DNA from: Oscillospiraceae bacterium | Lineage (GTDB): Bacteria; Bacillota; Clostridia; Oscillospirales; WRJC01 | Assembly: GCA_009783265.1 (NCBI GenBank) | Contig: WRHM01000006.1 | Coordinates: 102,533 to 166,532 of the forward strand | DNA length: 64,000 nt | Direction: 5' to 3' | Shown here: in pieces, positions 23,083-31,987 of the stretch | Layout of the letters: every line of letters starts with the position of its first letter | Position numbering within the stretch: the first letter of the stretch is position 1 | Program-made: the position numbers and the translations under genes | The notes under the pieces: model-generated | Databases searched by the model: none | What the model was told of the DNA's origin: nothing | What the model saw: only the letters and a program-made list of their open reading frames with translations

Positions 23083-23760
23083 ATGCGAAAATTCAAATGT
23101 TCAATCTGCGGATATGTGTACGACGAATCCGTAGGAATTCCCGAAAAAGGCATTGCGCCCGGTACAAAGTGGGAAGATATACCCGACGATTTCACATGTC
23201 CTATGTGCGGCGCGCCTAAAAATTTATTTGAGCTTATTGATGAAGCCGCTCCGTCAGCGACGGTATCAATTAATGACGACGCTGTTCATGCCGATAATAC
23301 AGAGGACCTCAAAGAATTATCCCCCGGCGAAATCTCGGCAATATGTTCAAATCTTGCCAGAGGATGCGAAAAACAACGGCTTACAGCCGAAATGGAAGCG
23401 TTCAGGAAAATCGCGGATTATTTCAAATCTAAGGCAGTCGCCGAAAGCGGCGGGACGCTTGACGATATTGCGAAAATGCTTGACGACGACTTAACCAACA
23501 GACTACCGGCTGCCAATGTTGCCGCGAAAGCAGACGCGGACAGAGGAGCGTTACGGTCACTTATATGGAGTGAAAAAGTCAGTATGATGATGAAAACACT
23601 GCTTGACCGTTTCGCCAAAGAAGGCGACAAAATGCTTGAAAATACCAATATTTACGTCTGCGATATATGCGGGTTTATTTACATAGGCGAAACACCGCCG
23701 GAAATATGTCCGGTATGTAAAGTGCCTAAATTCCAAATAATTCAGGTGGAAAGGAGATAA
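23083..23760 (+). CDS. Rubredoxin - helical linker - rubredoxin-like protein
   Basis: The ATG at 23083 follows AAAGGAG. Residues 1-52 are a classical rubredoxin (CSICGYVYDESVGIPEKG, then DDFTCPMCGAPK). Residues about 75-190 are helical and resemble a worn rubrerythrin-type bundle without clear diiron ligands. The C-terminus has a second iron site, CDICGFIYIGETPPEICPVC. With iron-tetracysteine centres at both ends it should carry single electrons, probably for the flavoprotein upstream or the ferredoxin downstream (4-base gap). Cytoplasmic; peroxide or persulfide reduction is inferred from neighbours only. Confidence 0.85.
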   Translation: MRKFKCSICGYVYDESVGIPEKGIAPGTKWEDIPDDFTCPMCGAPKNLFELIDEAAPSATVSINDDAVHADNTEDLKELSPGEISAICSNLARGCEKQRLTAEMEAFRKIADYFKSKAVAESGGTLDDIAKMLDDDLTNRLPAANVAAKADADRGALRSLIWSEKVSMMMKTLLDRFAKEGDKMLENTNIYVCDICGFIYIGETPPEICPVCKVPKFQIIQVERR

Positions 23761-23764
23761 CGAT

Positions 23765-24244
23765 ATGCCAGCATACAGAAATATTAGACTATGCAGCAAA
23801 GACTGCTTGTGTCTTTATGTTTGCCCGACAGGGGCGACAGATACGGAGAACAGTATAATCGACGTAACCAAGTGCATACCCGGCTGCATGGCGTGCGTGA
23901 ACGCCTGTCCGTCCGGAGCAATTTCAATGGTTCCCGGCAAGTATCCGCCACAGCAGCCGAAAACAGAAGCAGTAGTCGCGGCACAGCGTGCATTAGAGCT
24001 CAGTAAAGTACAGCAGGAGCAAATGGCAAATGCCATCGTTGTATCATCAGACAGCGCAGTGACAAGACAGTTTGCAGCAGCAATCGCAAAATCCAATTTG
24101 CGTATGGCGGAAGATATACTGCGCGAATCCGGCTATATGCTACCCCAAAGCGATAAAGTTCGCGAATTGCTTGAAGCAATGCTCGACAATACTGCGCCGG
24201 ATTTCCCAAAAGACGCTGTGGAATTATTGCTTAATCAATTATAA
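23765..24244 (+). CDS. Ferredoxin-like 2[4Fe-4S] protein with helical C-terminal domain
   Basis: Two cluster motifs occupy the first 55 residues: CSKDCLCLYVCPTGA, which has a compressed C-x3-C-x-C-x3-CP spacing, and CIPGCMACVNACPSGA. The remaining 100 residues (RALELSKVQQEQMANAIVVS and on) are helical and unfamiliar. The first motif differs from standard ferredoxin spacing and may hold an atypical cluster. AAAGGAG precedes the gene by a few bases, overlapping the rubredoxin gene stop. It is probably the electron partner of the two preceding proteins. Confidence 0.8.
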   Translation: MPAYRNIRLCSKDCLCLYVCPTGATDTENSIIDVTKCIPGCMACVNACPSGAISMVPGKYPPQQPKTEAVVAAQRALELSKVQQEQMANAIVVSSDSAVTRQFAAAIAKSNLRMAEDILRESGYMLPQSDKVRELLEAMLDNTAPDFPKDAVELLLNQL

Positions 24245-24278
24245 AAAATCAATATAAAAATAAAAAAGAGTTAATATT

Positions 24279-24430
24279 ATGTCAAATTTACAAGGAACGA
24301 AAACAAAAAAAATTTAATGGAGGCATTCGCCGGAGAAAGTCAGGCAAGAAATAAATACGCATATTTTGCGGGTAAGGCGAAAAAAGACGGCTACGAGCAA
24401 ATCGCGGCAATATTTGAAGAAACCGCAGGC
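24279..24430 (+). pseudogene. Broken rubrerythrin gene (frameshifted and truncated)
   Basis: The DNA from ATG at 24279 resembles the start of the intact rubrerythrin at 35633, but two bases are missing after MSNLQGTKTKK, giving a stop at once. In the shifted frame it continues LMEAFAGESQARNKYAYFAG and on to YEQIAAIFEETAG, then homology ends at about 24430. The diiron ligands of the second half and the rubredoxin tail are lost. Its position after rubredoxin and ferredoxin genes suggests it once belonged to this oxidative-stress cluster. Confidence 0.85.
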
Positions 24431-24636
24431 AAAAAGTTCAATTCGATGAATCGCATATAACGCAAGGGATATATACATAGCGTGAATATTATTACATCGG
24501 AAACACACCGTTGAACCGGATATCGGTCATTTTAAAAAGCCAGCTGAAAATTCACAAATACAGCTTGATATTATTCCGTTAAAAGACTATAATATATATG
24601 TGGAAATATATCAAGCACAAAGGAGGACGCTTCGCA
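24431..24636. other. Gene-free stretch after the broken rubrerythrin
   Basis: No intact gene is seen. One plus-strand frame from about 24497 (VEPDIGHFKKPAENSQIQLD) looks like decayed coding sequence but matches nothing I recognise. The stretch ends with the ribosome binding site of the LuxR gene. Confidence 0.35.
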
Positions 24637-26103
24637 GTGATCCCTTATATAACCCCCGCGAAAAAACAGGGTGATGGTACGAACCGCGACCGGCGCTTGA
24701 CGGTCATTGTCTTTTCGCTGTTTTTTTCATGGCTGCTGGCGGTTCCATTTGAGGGGCAGGTACTGTACGCCGTTGCAGACTACCATGGCGTTTCGCCGCA
24801 GTTTTTTGTATTCGGATCAATGGCTGTTCATATCGCCGGACTGATCATGTGCAGTATATTTGTGCGGAATATGCGGACAGCAAAAAAGCTCATACTGTTT
24901 TCCATCGCTTTTTGCGCCGCCGCTACCGGCGTGTTGTTCCTTGCGCCCTCTCATTTATGGACGGCGGCTTTGCTCATAGCGTCTTTTTTAGTCGGCGTTT
25001 GCGTGGCGGCGTGGGGCTTCTATTTTAAAGAATATACACCCAAAGACGAACGCATCAAAACAATGGCCGACGGCCTTATTTTTTCTAATCTCATCATGAT
25101 ACTCCTGAACATGGCGGCGATCCATATTTCGCCGCAAACCGGGCTTGGTTTTTCCCTACTGGTGCTTGCCGCGGCGTTCGTGTTCGCGCTCAGGCTTCCG
25201 CAAACGGAAATTCCGCAAGAACCCAAAAAGCAGCAATCCGACGAAAAATCGGACGCGCTCAAAAAAAACAAAATCGCCGCGCTCGCGTTCCTCTGTATGT
25301 TTATCATGGTTATCACCATCACATCCGGGCTGATGTATCAGGTCGTGAACCCCGCTTTTGCCCACTTGAAACTGCTGACAAGCTGGTACTGGGCCGTGCC
25401 GTATATCGTCGCTCTGTTTATTATGCGGAGCTTGCCAAAACACATGAACCGCGCGTATATCCTCTATATAGCCATCGCCATGATCGGTTTTTCGTTTATC
25501 ATCTTTCTCTTTATGGGACGCCTGTGGTCTGACTATCTCATCGTGAACACGTTGATGCTGGGAGCTTGCGGCATTTATGATTTATTTTGGTGGAGCATAC
25601 TCGGCGAAATGCTGGAATACGACAATAACCCCGCAAAAATCTTCGGGGTCGGGCTTGCCGCCAATGTTTCCGGCGTTCTTGCGGGCGGGCTTATCGGAAA
25701 CGCTATTTTCACAGAACAAAACTACACCCTGCTGGCGTTTGGCGTGGTGTTTGTCACGCTGGTCATGCTCCCGCCGTTAAATAACCGGTTGACCAAACTT
25801 TTAAACCGCCATGTCTTTTTGACCGCGTTCCCGAAAACACCCGATACGGAAGAACCCACAAAAGGACAGCCGCAGATATTGAACGAGCTTAAACTGGTCG
25901 AGCGGCTTACCGAACGGGAGCACGAGGTTATGCGTCTGATGATTGCGGGCAAGACCAACAAGGAAATAGCCGACGACTTATGTATAGCTGTGACGACCGT
26001 CAAATATCATGCGGGGAACATATACGGCAAGACGGGAACCGAGAACCGGGTAGAACTGACGAACCTCGTCCTGAAAAAGCCGGACCCGCCCGCCGAAATG
26101 TAA
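24637..26103 (+). CDS. Membrane-bound LuxR-family regulator (multi-helix sensor plus HTH)
   Basis: The GTG at 24637 is chosen because AAAGGAGG lies 10 bases before it. The 488-residue protein has about twelve predicted membrane helices in an MFS-like arrangement (from VIVFSLFFSWLLAVPF to residue about 400), a charged loop near residue 195 and a C-terminal LuxR-type helix-turn-helix, LTEREHEVMRLMIAGKTNKE then IADDLCIAVTTVKYHAGN. No receiver domain is present. This layout is known in Clostridia and Coriobacteria, with unknown signals. It precedes, and may control, the surface-protein cluster to 35 kb; a terminator separates it from the next gene. Confidence 0.85.
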   Translation: MIPYITPAKKQGDGTNRDRRLTVIVFSLFFSWLLAVPFEGQVLYAVADYHGVSPQFFVFGSMAVHIAGLIMCSIFVRNMRTAKKLILFSIAFCAAATGVLFLAPSHLWTAALLIASFLVGVCVAAWGFYFKEYTPKDERIKTMADGLIFSNLIMILLNMAAIHISPQTGLGFSLLVLAAAFVFALRLPQTEIPQEPKKQQSDEKSDALKKNKIAALAFLCMFIMVITITSGLMYQVVNPAFAHLKLLTSWYWAVPYIVALFIMRSLPKHMNRAYILYIAIAMIGFSFIIFLFMGRLWSDYLIVNTLMLGACGIYDLFWWSILGEMLEYDNNPAKIFGVGLAANVSGVLAGGLIGNAIFTEQNYTLLAFGVVFVTLVMLPPLNNRLTKLLNRHVFLTAFPKTPDTEEPTKGQPQILNELKLVERLTEREHEVMRLMIAGKTNKEIADDLCIAVTTVKYHAGNIYGKTGTENRVELTNLVLKKPDPPAEM

Positions 26104-26143
26104 ACATTTTTTGAACGCCCCCGAAAACTTCGTAAAATCAAGA

Positions 26144-26174
26144 GTACCTGTACCAAAGTACAGGTGCTTTTTTT
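26144..26174 (+). terminator. Terminator after the LuxR gene
   Basis: GTACCTGTAC and GTACAGGTGC pair over 10 bases around a CAAA loop and are followed by a T-rich tract. Confidence 0.85.
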
Positions 26175-26269
26175 ATATTTTTTTCAAAAACCTATGCTAA
26201 AGTATAGGGTAATTTTTGTTTGAAAGATATAAAATATTATCAAAGTCACTCGAACGAGGAGGTTTCCGA

Positions 26270-26797
26270 ATGAAAAAATTGGTTGTATATGCATGGGGGC
26301 TTTTGGCGGCGACTATTATTATCGCTGCCGCGCTCATAGCGCTGCTCATTTTTCAGCCACCGATTTTTGCTTTCTTTTCCCTGCTGCTTTTTGCGGCGGG
26401 AACAACGATGCTTCTTCTCCTGATCACCACGCTCAAAAATATATCGGCGGCACAGGCAATCATAGACAGCGCCGTTATACATCTTCCAACCGCCGTCATG
26501 TACAGTCACGCAAATGAGGGAAATGGGGACGGCGAAAAGCCGCGTGAAGATTTCGGGGTATATGTTTCCAGCTTCGGCATTCTGATGGACGCAAAAGTCG
26601 TCAGATTTAATCAGGGCGGGATTTGGCTGAGAGAAGTTGAGATCGGACGAGACTATATCTTTTTCTTCTACGGCGCGAATGATGCTGCGCCTGAAAAAAT
26701 CCGGCTGTTCTATTCCAAACCCGGCGAGGACGAATTAGCGGCTATCATCGAGAATTTCCGCAAAGACACCGGCGTTGTCCCGGTTGTTATGCGATAG
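26270..26797 (+). CDS. Membrane protein of unknown function, two N-terminal helices
   Basis: The ATG at 26270 follows GAGGAGG. The 175-residue product starts MKKLVVYAWGLLAATIIIAA with two adjacent hydrophobic helices up to about residue 60, then a soluble beta-rich part (GVYVSSFGILMDAKVVRFNQ, REVEIGRDYIFFFYG). It matches no family I recognise. It is the first gene after the LuxR terminator and lies 39 bases before the large metalloprotease-like gene, so it may be a small membrane partner of that system. Confidence 0.7.
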   Translation: MKKLVVYAWGLLAATIIIAAALIALLIFQPPIFAFFSLLLFAAGTTMLLLLITTLKNISAAQAIIDSAVIHLPTAVMYSHANEGNGDGEKPREDFGVYVSSFGILMDAKVVRFNQGGIWLREVEIGRDYIFFFYGANDAAPEKIRLFYSKPGEDELAAIIENFRKDTGVVPVVMR

Positions 26798-26836
26798 CCG
26801 AACTTTAACCATAAAATAAAATTGGAGGTCATATCA

Positions 26837-29800
26837 ATGGCTAAAAACAGGCAACTTACAAAGAAACATTTCATCGCGGTTATTTCAATAGTGCTTGCCA
26901 TAGCGATTATAATCACGAGCGTTTTCATGATACCGAAGATTATAGGCGGCAAACCTAAAAATGGCAAACCCGAATTTGAAGGCGGCGGCGATTTTGATGG
27001 ACTTCAATACGCCGATGAAACGCTCTTTGAATTTTTAGTTAATAAGCCGGAGTTTATGCCCGGAAATTCCAAGGCGTTCAGGACTGCGCCGGTTGAGGGA
27101 CTTACTATATCCGCGGAGGAAAATGCGTTAGATTATGACCGCGAGTTCAAAATCAGCGAACCCGACGACAAAATGTGGGGCAGCACATCTGAGATTCTTG
27201 AAAGCGCCGGAGTGCTTCCGCTGATGATGTGGCGGGTTGACGCGGGGCTTTCCGAAGGGGAGATTTTGCCGGGAACATATAAAATAGAATTTGACCTCGC
27301 GGAGCTTGATATTGACGAGTCGGGGTGGGACGAACTTGCCATTTTTCATGTCAGCGAAAGCGGAATCGTCACTCAGCTGACTTCAAAAATCATAGGCGGC
27401 AAACTGACTGCCGAATGCGGAGCAAATTTCGCTATCACCGTCGGCGTAGTCGTATGGACCGCAACTGCCGCAGCCGTAGCGGCAGTCGAATATATGATGT
27501 ACTCGAAAAAATGGGAAGGTATGCTCGACGGCGCGGACGTTGGCGATGAACATATCGACACGCTTTGCAGCGTCAGCATACTTAACGGCAGGTACAGAAT
27601 CTGGTGGTGTGCCGACCAAGTCGGGACGCCGACGGAACGCGCCTTTTTCGACGAAAGGAAAAAGATGCAGGACAGATATAACGCGCTTAAATTGCTTGCC
27701 GAAGCAGACGCGAAAAACAGCTTTTTCTCGGCAAACAGAATATTGTACTGGTCATATCTTCGCACAGATAAAGTCTATAACCAACATAAAGATAATCTGG
27801 AAAGCATGGACTGGCTGGTTAAAAACTGCGCCACGACGGAAGTTAATAACGTGATAGAAGCGGTGCATTATTCCGACAGGCTGCTCAAAACAGAAATGGG
27901 ATTGCTTGAACCGTGGGGTCACACCGATATTTTAATCAAGACAAATACGGGAGGTTCGGCACTCGCCACCGTTGAAAATCCCCTTGATGGTTACCGGTAT
28001 ATCGATGTAAATTGGAAGGATTTGGTTGGTCAGCATGACAAGATATTCATGACTATGGCTCACGAACTGTTTCACGTTTTCCATGGGAGCCGCTACCTCA
28101 ACCCTAAAGAAACAGACTACGACACGATGTTTATGGAATCCTGCGCGATTTTGCTTGAAGACAAAGCGGCGAAATATTTCACAACGCATTATTATGACGA
28201 CTCGGCGCGCAGTACGCAATTTCTCATAACAACGCCGGATTTTACCGAAATCAATCAGTACGAGGGGTTCGCCACGCCTTTGAACTGTACGCCGAAAGAA
28301 AATTCGGACGCAGTCAACAAAGGCTACGCCGCCGGGGGCTTTTTCAGGTATCTGCGCGACACGGCGGGCTATGACATGGATTTGAAAAAGCTTATAGTCG
28401 CGTATGAAAGCGTATCAAGGCGCACAACGAAAAGCGCGGTATTGGCAGTAAATCCGTCAAAAACCGAAATTGACTTTTATCAACAGTTGAATAACTATTA
28501 CGATTTACGCGCAAATGATTTTCTGGCGCGGTATAAACATGGCGAAAAAGATATGAAGAACGCGTATAAGCGTCTCGGTATTTTAGTAGTGGATAATTTA
28601 AAAAAATTCACGAACATTATAACCGAACCGGTGGCGTTCGTTCAGGAAGCGAACAAATTCAACCTTGCTTATGCGGCTTACGCCCGCGCCGTCAACCCAA
28701 CCGCAGGTCCAAACCGGCTCGGCACGGATATTTTCGATGTTACTGTGCTATCCACTCCCGACGGGCAAACCGGGTATGACAAAGCCCTGAATTATTGCTT
28801 TGCGGGCGGCGACGGCAGATTTTTGAACAGTTCCAATATAAATACAGGGACTGATCCTGTGTATCTGCTGCTGACTTTCAGAACGGCAGGGACGGCGGAT
28901 TATGAAATAGGGCTGGCTGCGCGCCCCGACCCACCCACGGTCACTGTAGAAGGAGGGGCGGTAAAAATCAATCTGCCGCAAACAGAAACCCTGCTTCAGA
29001 ATAAATTCGGAAGCGACGTTTCATATCATATCGAATTTCTTGACAAAACGTTCGATATATTGGTCCCGCAGAATCCCTATCCGGCAAGCGGCTGGAGAAT
29101 ACCGTATGCCGACCGCAATAAAACAAAAGAAATACCGTTTAACGAAATACCGTTTGAGGGGGATATTTACTGCGCATTGAGCGAATGCCTTGAAACCGAC
29201 GACGGCTTTAAATACGGTCCGAGAATTATAGTCGAGTTTAATTTGGACAAAACAGAAAAAGCGACCGCTCCAACGCCGACTGAATCTGAGGTTCAAGCCC
29301 AAACCCAAACCCCGGTTAAACCAAGCGGCTACTGGCAGTATGTAGGGAATGAAATAGATGACAGCGGCGCAACAGACAGCAAATATTCTCTTTCGGAAGG
29401 CTCGCTGACATACTCACAGCGGGTTTATGATAAGTATGCGAACACTTCGTATTACGAATACGAAGGCAATGTAACCGTAAATATGACATGGGACAGCCAC
29501 GTTGACAGGATATATCCCGGTCAGGGCGTTACGTTTAATTACGCGGTAAACATGGATGTTGATATAAATATACCGGACAAAGCTACAAGGCGTGAGCCGA
29601 AATTCAATGCTTCGATAAAAGCCGACGCATACACGTACAAAGTGGGCGCGGGCGGCGGCAATACTATGCCCGATGTAGAATACATGAAGACCGGCGAAAC
29701 CGTGGATTACGGTATGCTTGGCGGGATTCAGGAAGTGACTAAACATCTCGCAAGTACTAATTACCACTGGGTGTGGCACAGCGGAGAAACGTTTGAGCCA

Positions 29801-30592
29801 AACGACAAATCCTACGCTACGTTTACATTCAGGGAGTTGGATGAGAGGCATGGCGGACCGGAAGAAAGACAGCAAAAACAAATACGCATTACATTTGAAA
29901 TGGGCGTCGGACCCGACTCTTTCGTTCCTACTAAAAATGATCCGGCTACGCATAATGAGCGGGGGTGCGGGACTTTGAAATATACCTATGTTTATCAGTG
30001 GATAGAAGACGGCTCGCCTCCGCCCGAAACGCAGCCGCCCGTTCAGACAGAAATTCCCGATTCGCCGGACGTCCCCGCAACCGACCCGCCCGAAACGACG
30101 AATACCCCGGATACTGTCATACCTACAGAGCCGGACAAACCAACAGACCCTCCTGCCGTTAAACCGGGCGGCAACAAAGATAATTTCCCGACGGGTATGG
30201 GCGGCGGCAAAATCTGGTATCTGTACTACGAACTCAACACCGACAAAGACGCGAACGAACCCCTTTACTGGTATTATTATTCAGCCGTATTCGATTACAT
30301 CATTGATGGTTTATATAGCGTATCTCTCACCCCGCTTGACGGCGGCGATTACCCTGACAATCCGTATTATCCCGGATTAGGCCACATGCCTGCGTTTAGT
30401 ATCGAAGCGACTGCGATATTGGACTCGACGAAAGGAGAGCTTATGTTTATGTTTAACGGCGAGCCTGAGAGTTCGATGTTATTTGACCAGTGGGAAAACG
30501 AGGGCGGTTTCTGGAGAGGCATGTCTGTTCAATCCGGCGATGAGATTCGTGGGGAATATTCAAAGGTTGCTTTACTAACCGATATGCCATAA
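26837..30592 (+). CDS. Large membrane-anchored surface protein with HExxH metalloprotease motif
   Basis: GGAGG lies 8 bases before the ATG at 26837. Residues about 11-33 form a signal anchor. A second hydrophobic Ala/Val stretch lies near residues 198-222. Residues 409-413 read HELFH within TMAHELFHVFHGSRYL, and Glu434 in MFMESCA is a good third zinc ligand, the gluzincin layout. Extracellular beta-rich regions and two Pro/Thr-rich linkers (near residues 810-835 and 1075-1115, the latter with repeated PTD/PPET units) follow, ending with a beta domain after KPGGNKDNFPTGMGGG. At 1251 residues it is the largest gene here. Substrate and family are unknown. Confidence 0.75.
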   Translation: MAKNRQLTKKHFIAVISIVLAIAIIITSVFMIPKIIGGKPKNGKPEFEGGGDFDGLQYADETLFEFLVNKPEFMPGNSKAFRTAPVEGLTISAEENALDYDREFKISEPDDKMWGSTSEILESAGVLPLMMWRVDAGLSEGEILPGTYKIEFDLAELDIDESGWDELAIFHVSESGIVTQLTSKIIGGKLTAECGANFAITVGVVVWTATAAAVAAVEYMMYSKKWEGMLDGADVGDEHIDTLCSVSILNGRYRIWWCADQVGTPTERAFFDERKKMQDRYNALKLLAEADAKNSFFSANRILYWSYLRTDKVYNQHKDNLESMDWLVKNCATTEVNNVIEAVHYSDRLLKTEMGLLEPWGHTDILIKTNTGGSALATVENPLDGYRYIDVNWKDLVGQHDKIFMTMAHELFHVFHGSRYLNPKETDYDTMFMESCAILLEDKAAKYFTTHYYDDSARSTQFLITTPDFTEINQYEGFATPLNCTPKENSDAVNKGYAAGGFFRYLRDTAGYDMDLKKLIVAYESVSRRTTKSAVLAVNPSKTEIDFYQQLNNYYDLRANDFLARYKHGEKDMKNAYKRLGILVVDNLKKFTNIITEPVAFVQEANKFNLAYAAYARAVNPTAGPNRLGTDIFDVTVLSTPDGQTGYDKALNYCFAGGDGRFLNSSNINTGTDPVYLLLTFRTAGTADYEIGLAARPDPPTVTVEGGAVKINLPQTETLLQNKFGSDVSYHIEFLDKTFDILVPQNPYPASGWRIPYADRNKTKEIPFNEIPFEGDIYCALSECLETDDGFKYGPRIIVEFNLDKTEKATAPTPTESEVQAQTQTPVKPSGYWQYVGNEIDDSGATDSKYSLSEGSLTYSQRVYDKYANTSYYEYEGNVTVNMTWDSHVDRIYPGQGVTFNYAVNMDVDINIPDKATRREPKFNASIKADAYTYKVGAGGGNTMPDVEYMKTGETVDYGMLGGIQEVTKHLASTNYHWVWHSGETFEPNDKSYATFTFRELDERHGGPEERQQKQIRITFEMGVGPDSFVPTKNDPATHNERGCGTLKYTYVYQWIEDGSPPPETQPPVQTEIPDSPDVPATDPPETTNTPDTVIPTEPDKPTDPPAVKPGGNKDNFPTGMGGGKIWYLYYELNTDKDANEPLYWYYYSAVFDYIIDGLYSVSLTPLDGGDYPDNPYYPGLGHMPAFSIEATAILDSTKGELMFMFNGEPESSMLFDQWENEGGFWRGMSVQSGDEIRGEYSKVALLTDMP

Positions 30593-30627
30593 ATTTATAT
30601 ATTAATTATAGGATAGGATTTAAACTA

Positions 30628-31098
30628 ATGAAAACACTAACTAAAATTTTATTAGATGTTTTACTTGCCGCGATTTTGTTTTGCGGCTTAACAGGCTGCG
30701 GGATTTTTTCCCCGCAAAGCACAGAAAAACCTCCGGTTTCAAAAACGACCGAACCGTTAGTCGGCGAATTTGTCACAAAAGGCGGCAGCAAACTGACTTT
30801 TATCGACGACGGCGGTAACGATTGGTCTTCCGGCGATGTGCTGGTGGAATTTGCCGCCGACTCGGAATACCTGCTCGAAGGCAGGGAAAACAACAAAATT
30901 TACCGTTATTCGTTCAGCTATAATAATATAAGCGTGGAATATGATGTCGCTGAAAGATTTGAATTGTATGACGGTGAAAAAATGTTCGCTGGGTGCAATG
31001 TCAAATGTATGAATGATAGCAGTATATCCCTTTACACAACCGCTCCCGACGGCGAAAAAATAGAATTTGAACGTGCCGAATTTACAAAAGAGGATTGA
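30628..31098 (+). CDS. Lipoprotein of unknown function
   Basis: The 156-residue product has a lipoprotein signal ending in lipobox LTGC (MKTLTKILLDVLLAAILFCG then LTGCGIF), so Cys26 or so would be lipidated. The mature part after a Pro/Thr stretch is a small beta-rich domain (SKLTFIDDGGNDWSSGDVLV, NISVEYDVAERFELYDGE). The ribosome binding site is weak (AGGATAGGA). It lies 35 bases after the metalloprotease gene and 4 before the second lipoprotein, so the three should be co-transcribed. Confidence 0.8.
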   Translation: MKTLTKILLDVLLAAILFCGLTGCGIFSPQSTEKPPVSKTTEPLVGEFVTKGGSKLTFIDDGGNDWSSGDVLVEFAADSEYLLEGRENNKIYRYSFSYNNISVEYDVAERFELYDGEKMFAGCNVKCMNDSSISLYTTAPDGEKIEFERAEFTKED

Positions 31099-31102
31099 TG
31101 AT

Positions 31103-31612
31103 GTGAAAAAAATAAAAATAATAAAAATTATAATAATATGCGTTATAATTCTCAGCGGCTGTTCGGATACGCGTCCGTCGATGATTGCGGCGGAAACGGT
31201 TGATTTAGCCGAAGAAAGATTGAACGGGCAATGGGACGTGTGGCTTGAAGTCCGGCAGCCCGGGGACGGCGGCGATATTTATGAAACGCACCTGCGGTTC
31301 AATGTGTCCAGAAATTCTCCCGACGGAGATTACAGTTTTAGCATTTACAGGAAAGAAGAAGACAAATCTCTGATTGAGAAATTTTCGGGTTTATCTGGAT
31401 TCCTGCCTGAATATACGTATAATTACGGATTTATTTCCGTAGAGGGAAGCGATGTTATCCATATTTGGTTTGAAGACTACCCGGAATATCCGTTTATAAT
31501 TTATTTATCGAAAAACGAAGACGGGAAAATAATCGGGACGGGCGCGGTAATGCAAAATGAGGAAGACGAAACAATCACCGCATTAGAAATGGTTCTGATC
31601 AGAAAGTGGTAG
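31103..31612 (+). CDS. Second lipoprotein of unknown function
   Basis: The GTG at 31103 is the likely start; it follows GAGG and gives a proper lipoprotein signal (MKKIKIIKIIIICVIILSGC). The mature part is about 150 residues, beta-rich, with repeated aromatic strands (GQWDVWLEVRQPGDGGD, YTYNYGFISVEGSDVIHIWF). It resembles a lipocalin-like or substrate-binding small barrel only in overall pattern. It starts 4 bases after the preceding lipoprotein gene, so translation may be coupled. Confidence 0.75.
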   Translation: MKKIKIIKIIIICVIILSGCSDTRPSMIAAETVDLAEERLNGQWDVWLEVRQPGDGGDIYETHLRFNVSRNSPDGDYSFSIYRKEEDKSLIEKFSGLSGFLPEYTYNYGFISVEGSDVIHIWFEDYPEYPFIIYLSKNEDGKIIGTGAVMQNEEDETITALEMVLIRKW

Positions 31613-31655
31613 TTTGTTAATGTTAAAATTAAAAAATAAATCAGAGGTGAATTTT

Positions 31656-31970
31656 ATGTTATGCGAAAAATGCGGCACAGAGATTGCCGACGACGCAAAA
31701 TTCTGCGATGCCTGCGGAACGCAGACAAGCACGGAACAGGCGAATATACAGGCACAGCAGGAGAAAAACCGTCAGGAAAACCCTCCAGCCTATCTTGACT
31801 TAAAAGCTGCAATTCTCATCACAATCGCGCTTTTTATCGTCCTGCCGACAACCTGTTTGTTTGCGGATATTCCTCTTCCGGTTGCCCTCGCGATAGGTTT
31901 CGGCACGGCGGGGGTTTTGGGCGCACTATGTATCATACAAGGCATACGCAATCAGTTTTTTAAGAAATAA
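31656..31970 (+). CDS. Zinc-ribbon membrane protein, small
   Basis: The ATG at 31656 follows AGAGGTG. The first 25 residues are a zinc ribbon (MLCEKCGTEIADDAKFCDAC, four cysteines as CxxC...CxxC). A Gln/Glu-rich linker and two membrane helices follow (AAILITIALFIVLPTTCLFA and PVALAIGFGTAGVLGALCII). Proteins of this design are common in Clostridia and have no defined function. With the next gene it forms a pair of zinc-ribbon membrane proteins. Confidence 0.8.
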   Translation: MLCEKCGTEIADDAKFCDACGTQTSTEQANIQAQQEKNRQENPPAYLDLKAAILITIALFIVLPTTCLFADIPLPVALAIGFGTAGVLGALCIIQGIRNQFFKK

Positions 31971-31987
31971 GGGAAGGATAAAATAAT

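Noticed and set aside
29414..29953. 179-residue minus-strand open frame in the metalloprotease-like gene
   Set aside because: No start signal and no family pattern; the plus-strand frame is continuous over 1251 codons.
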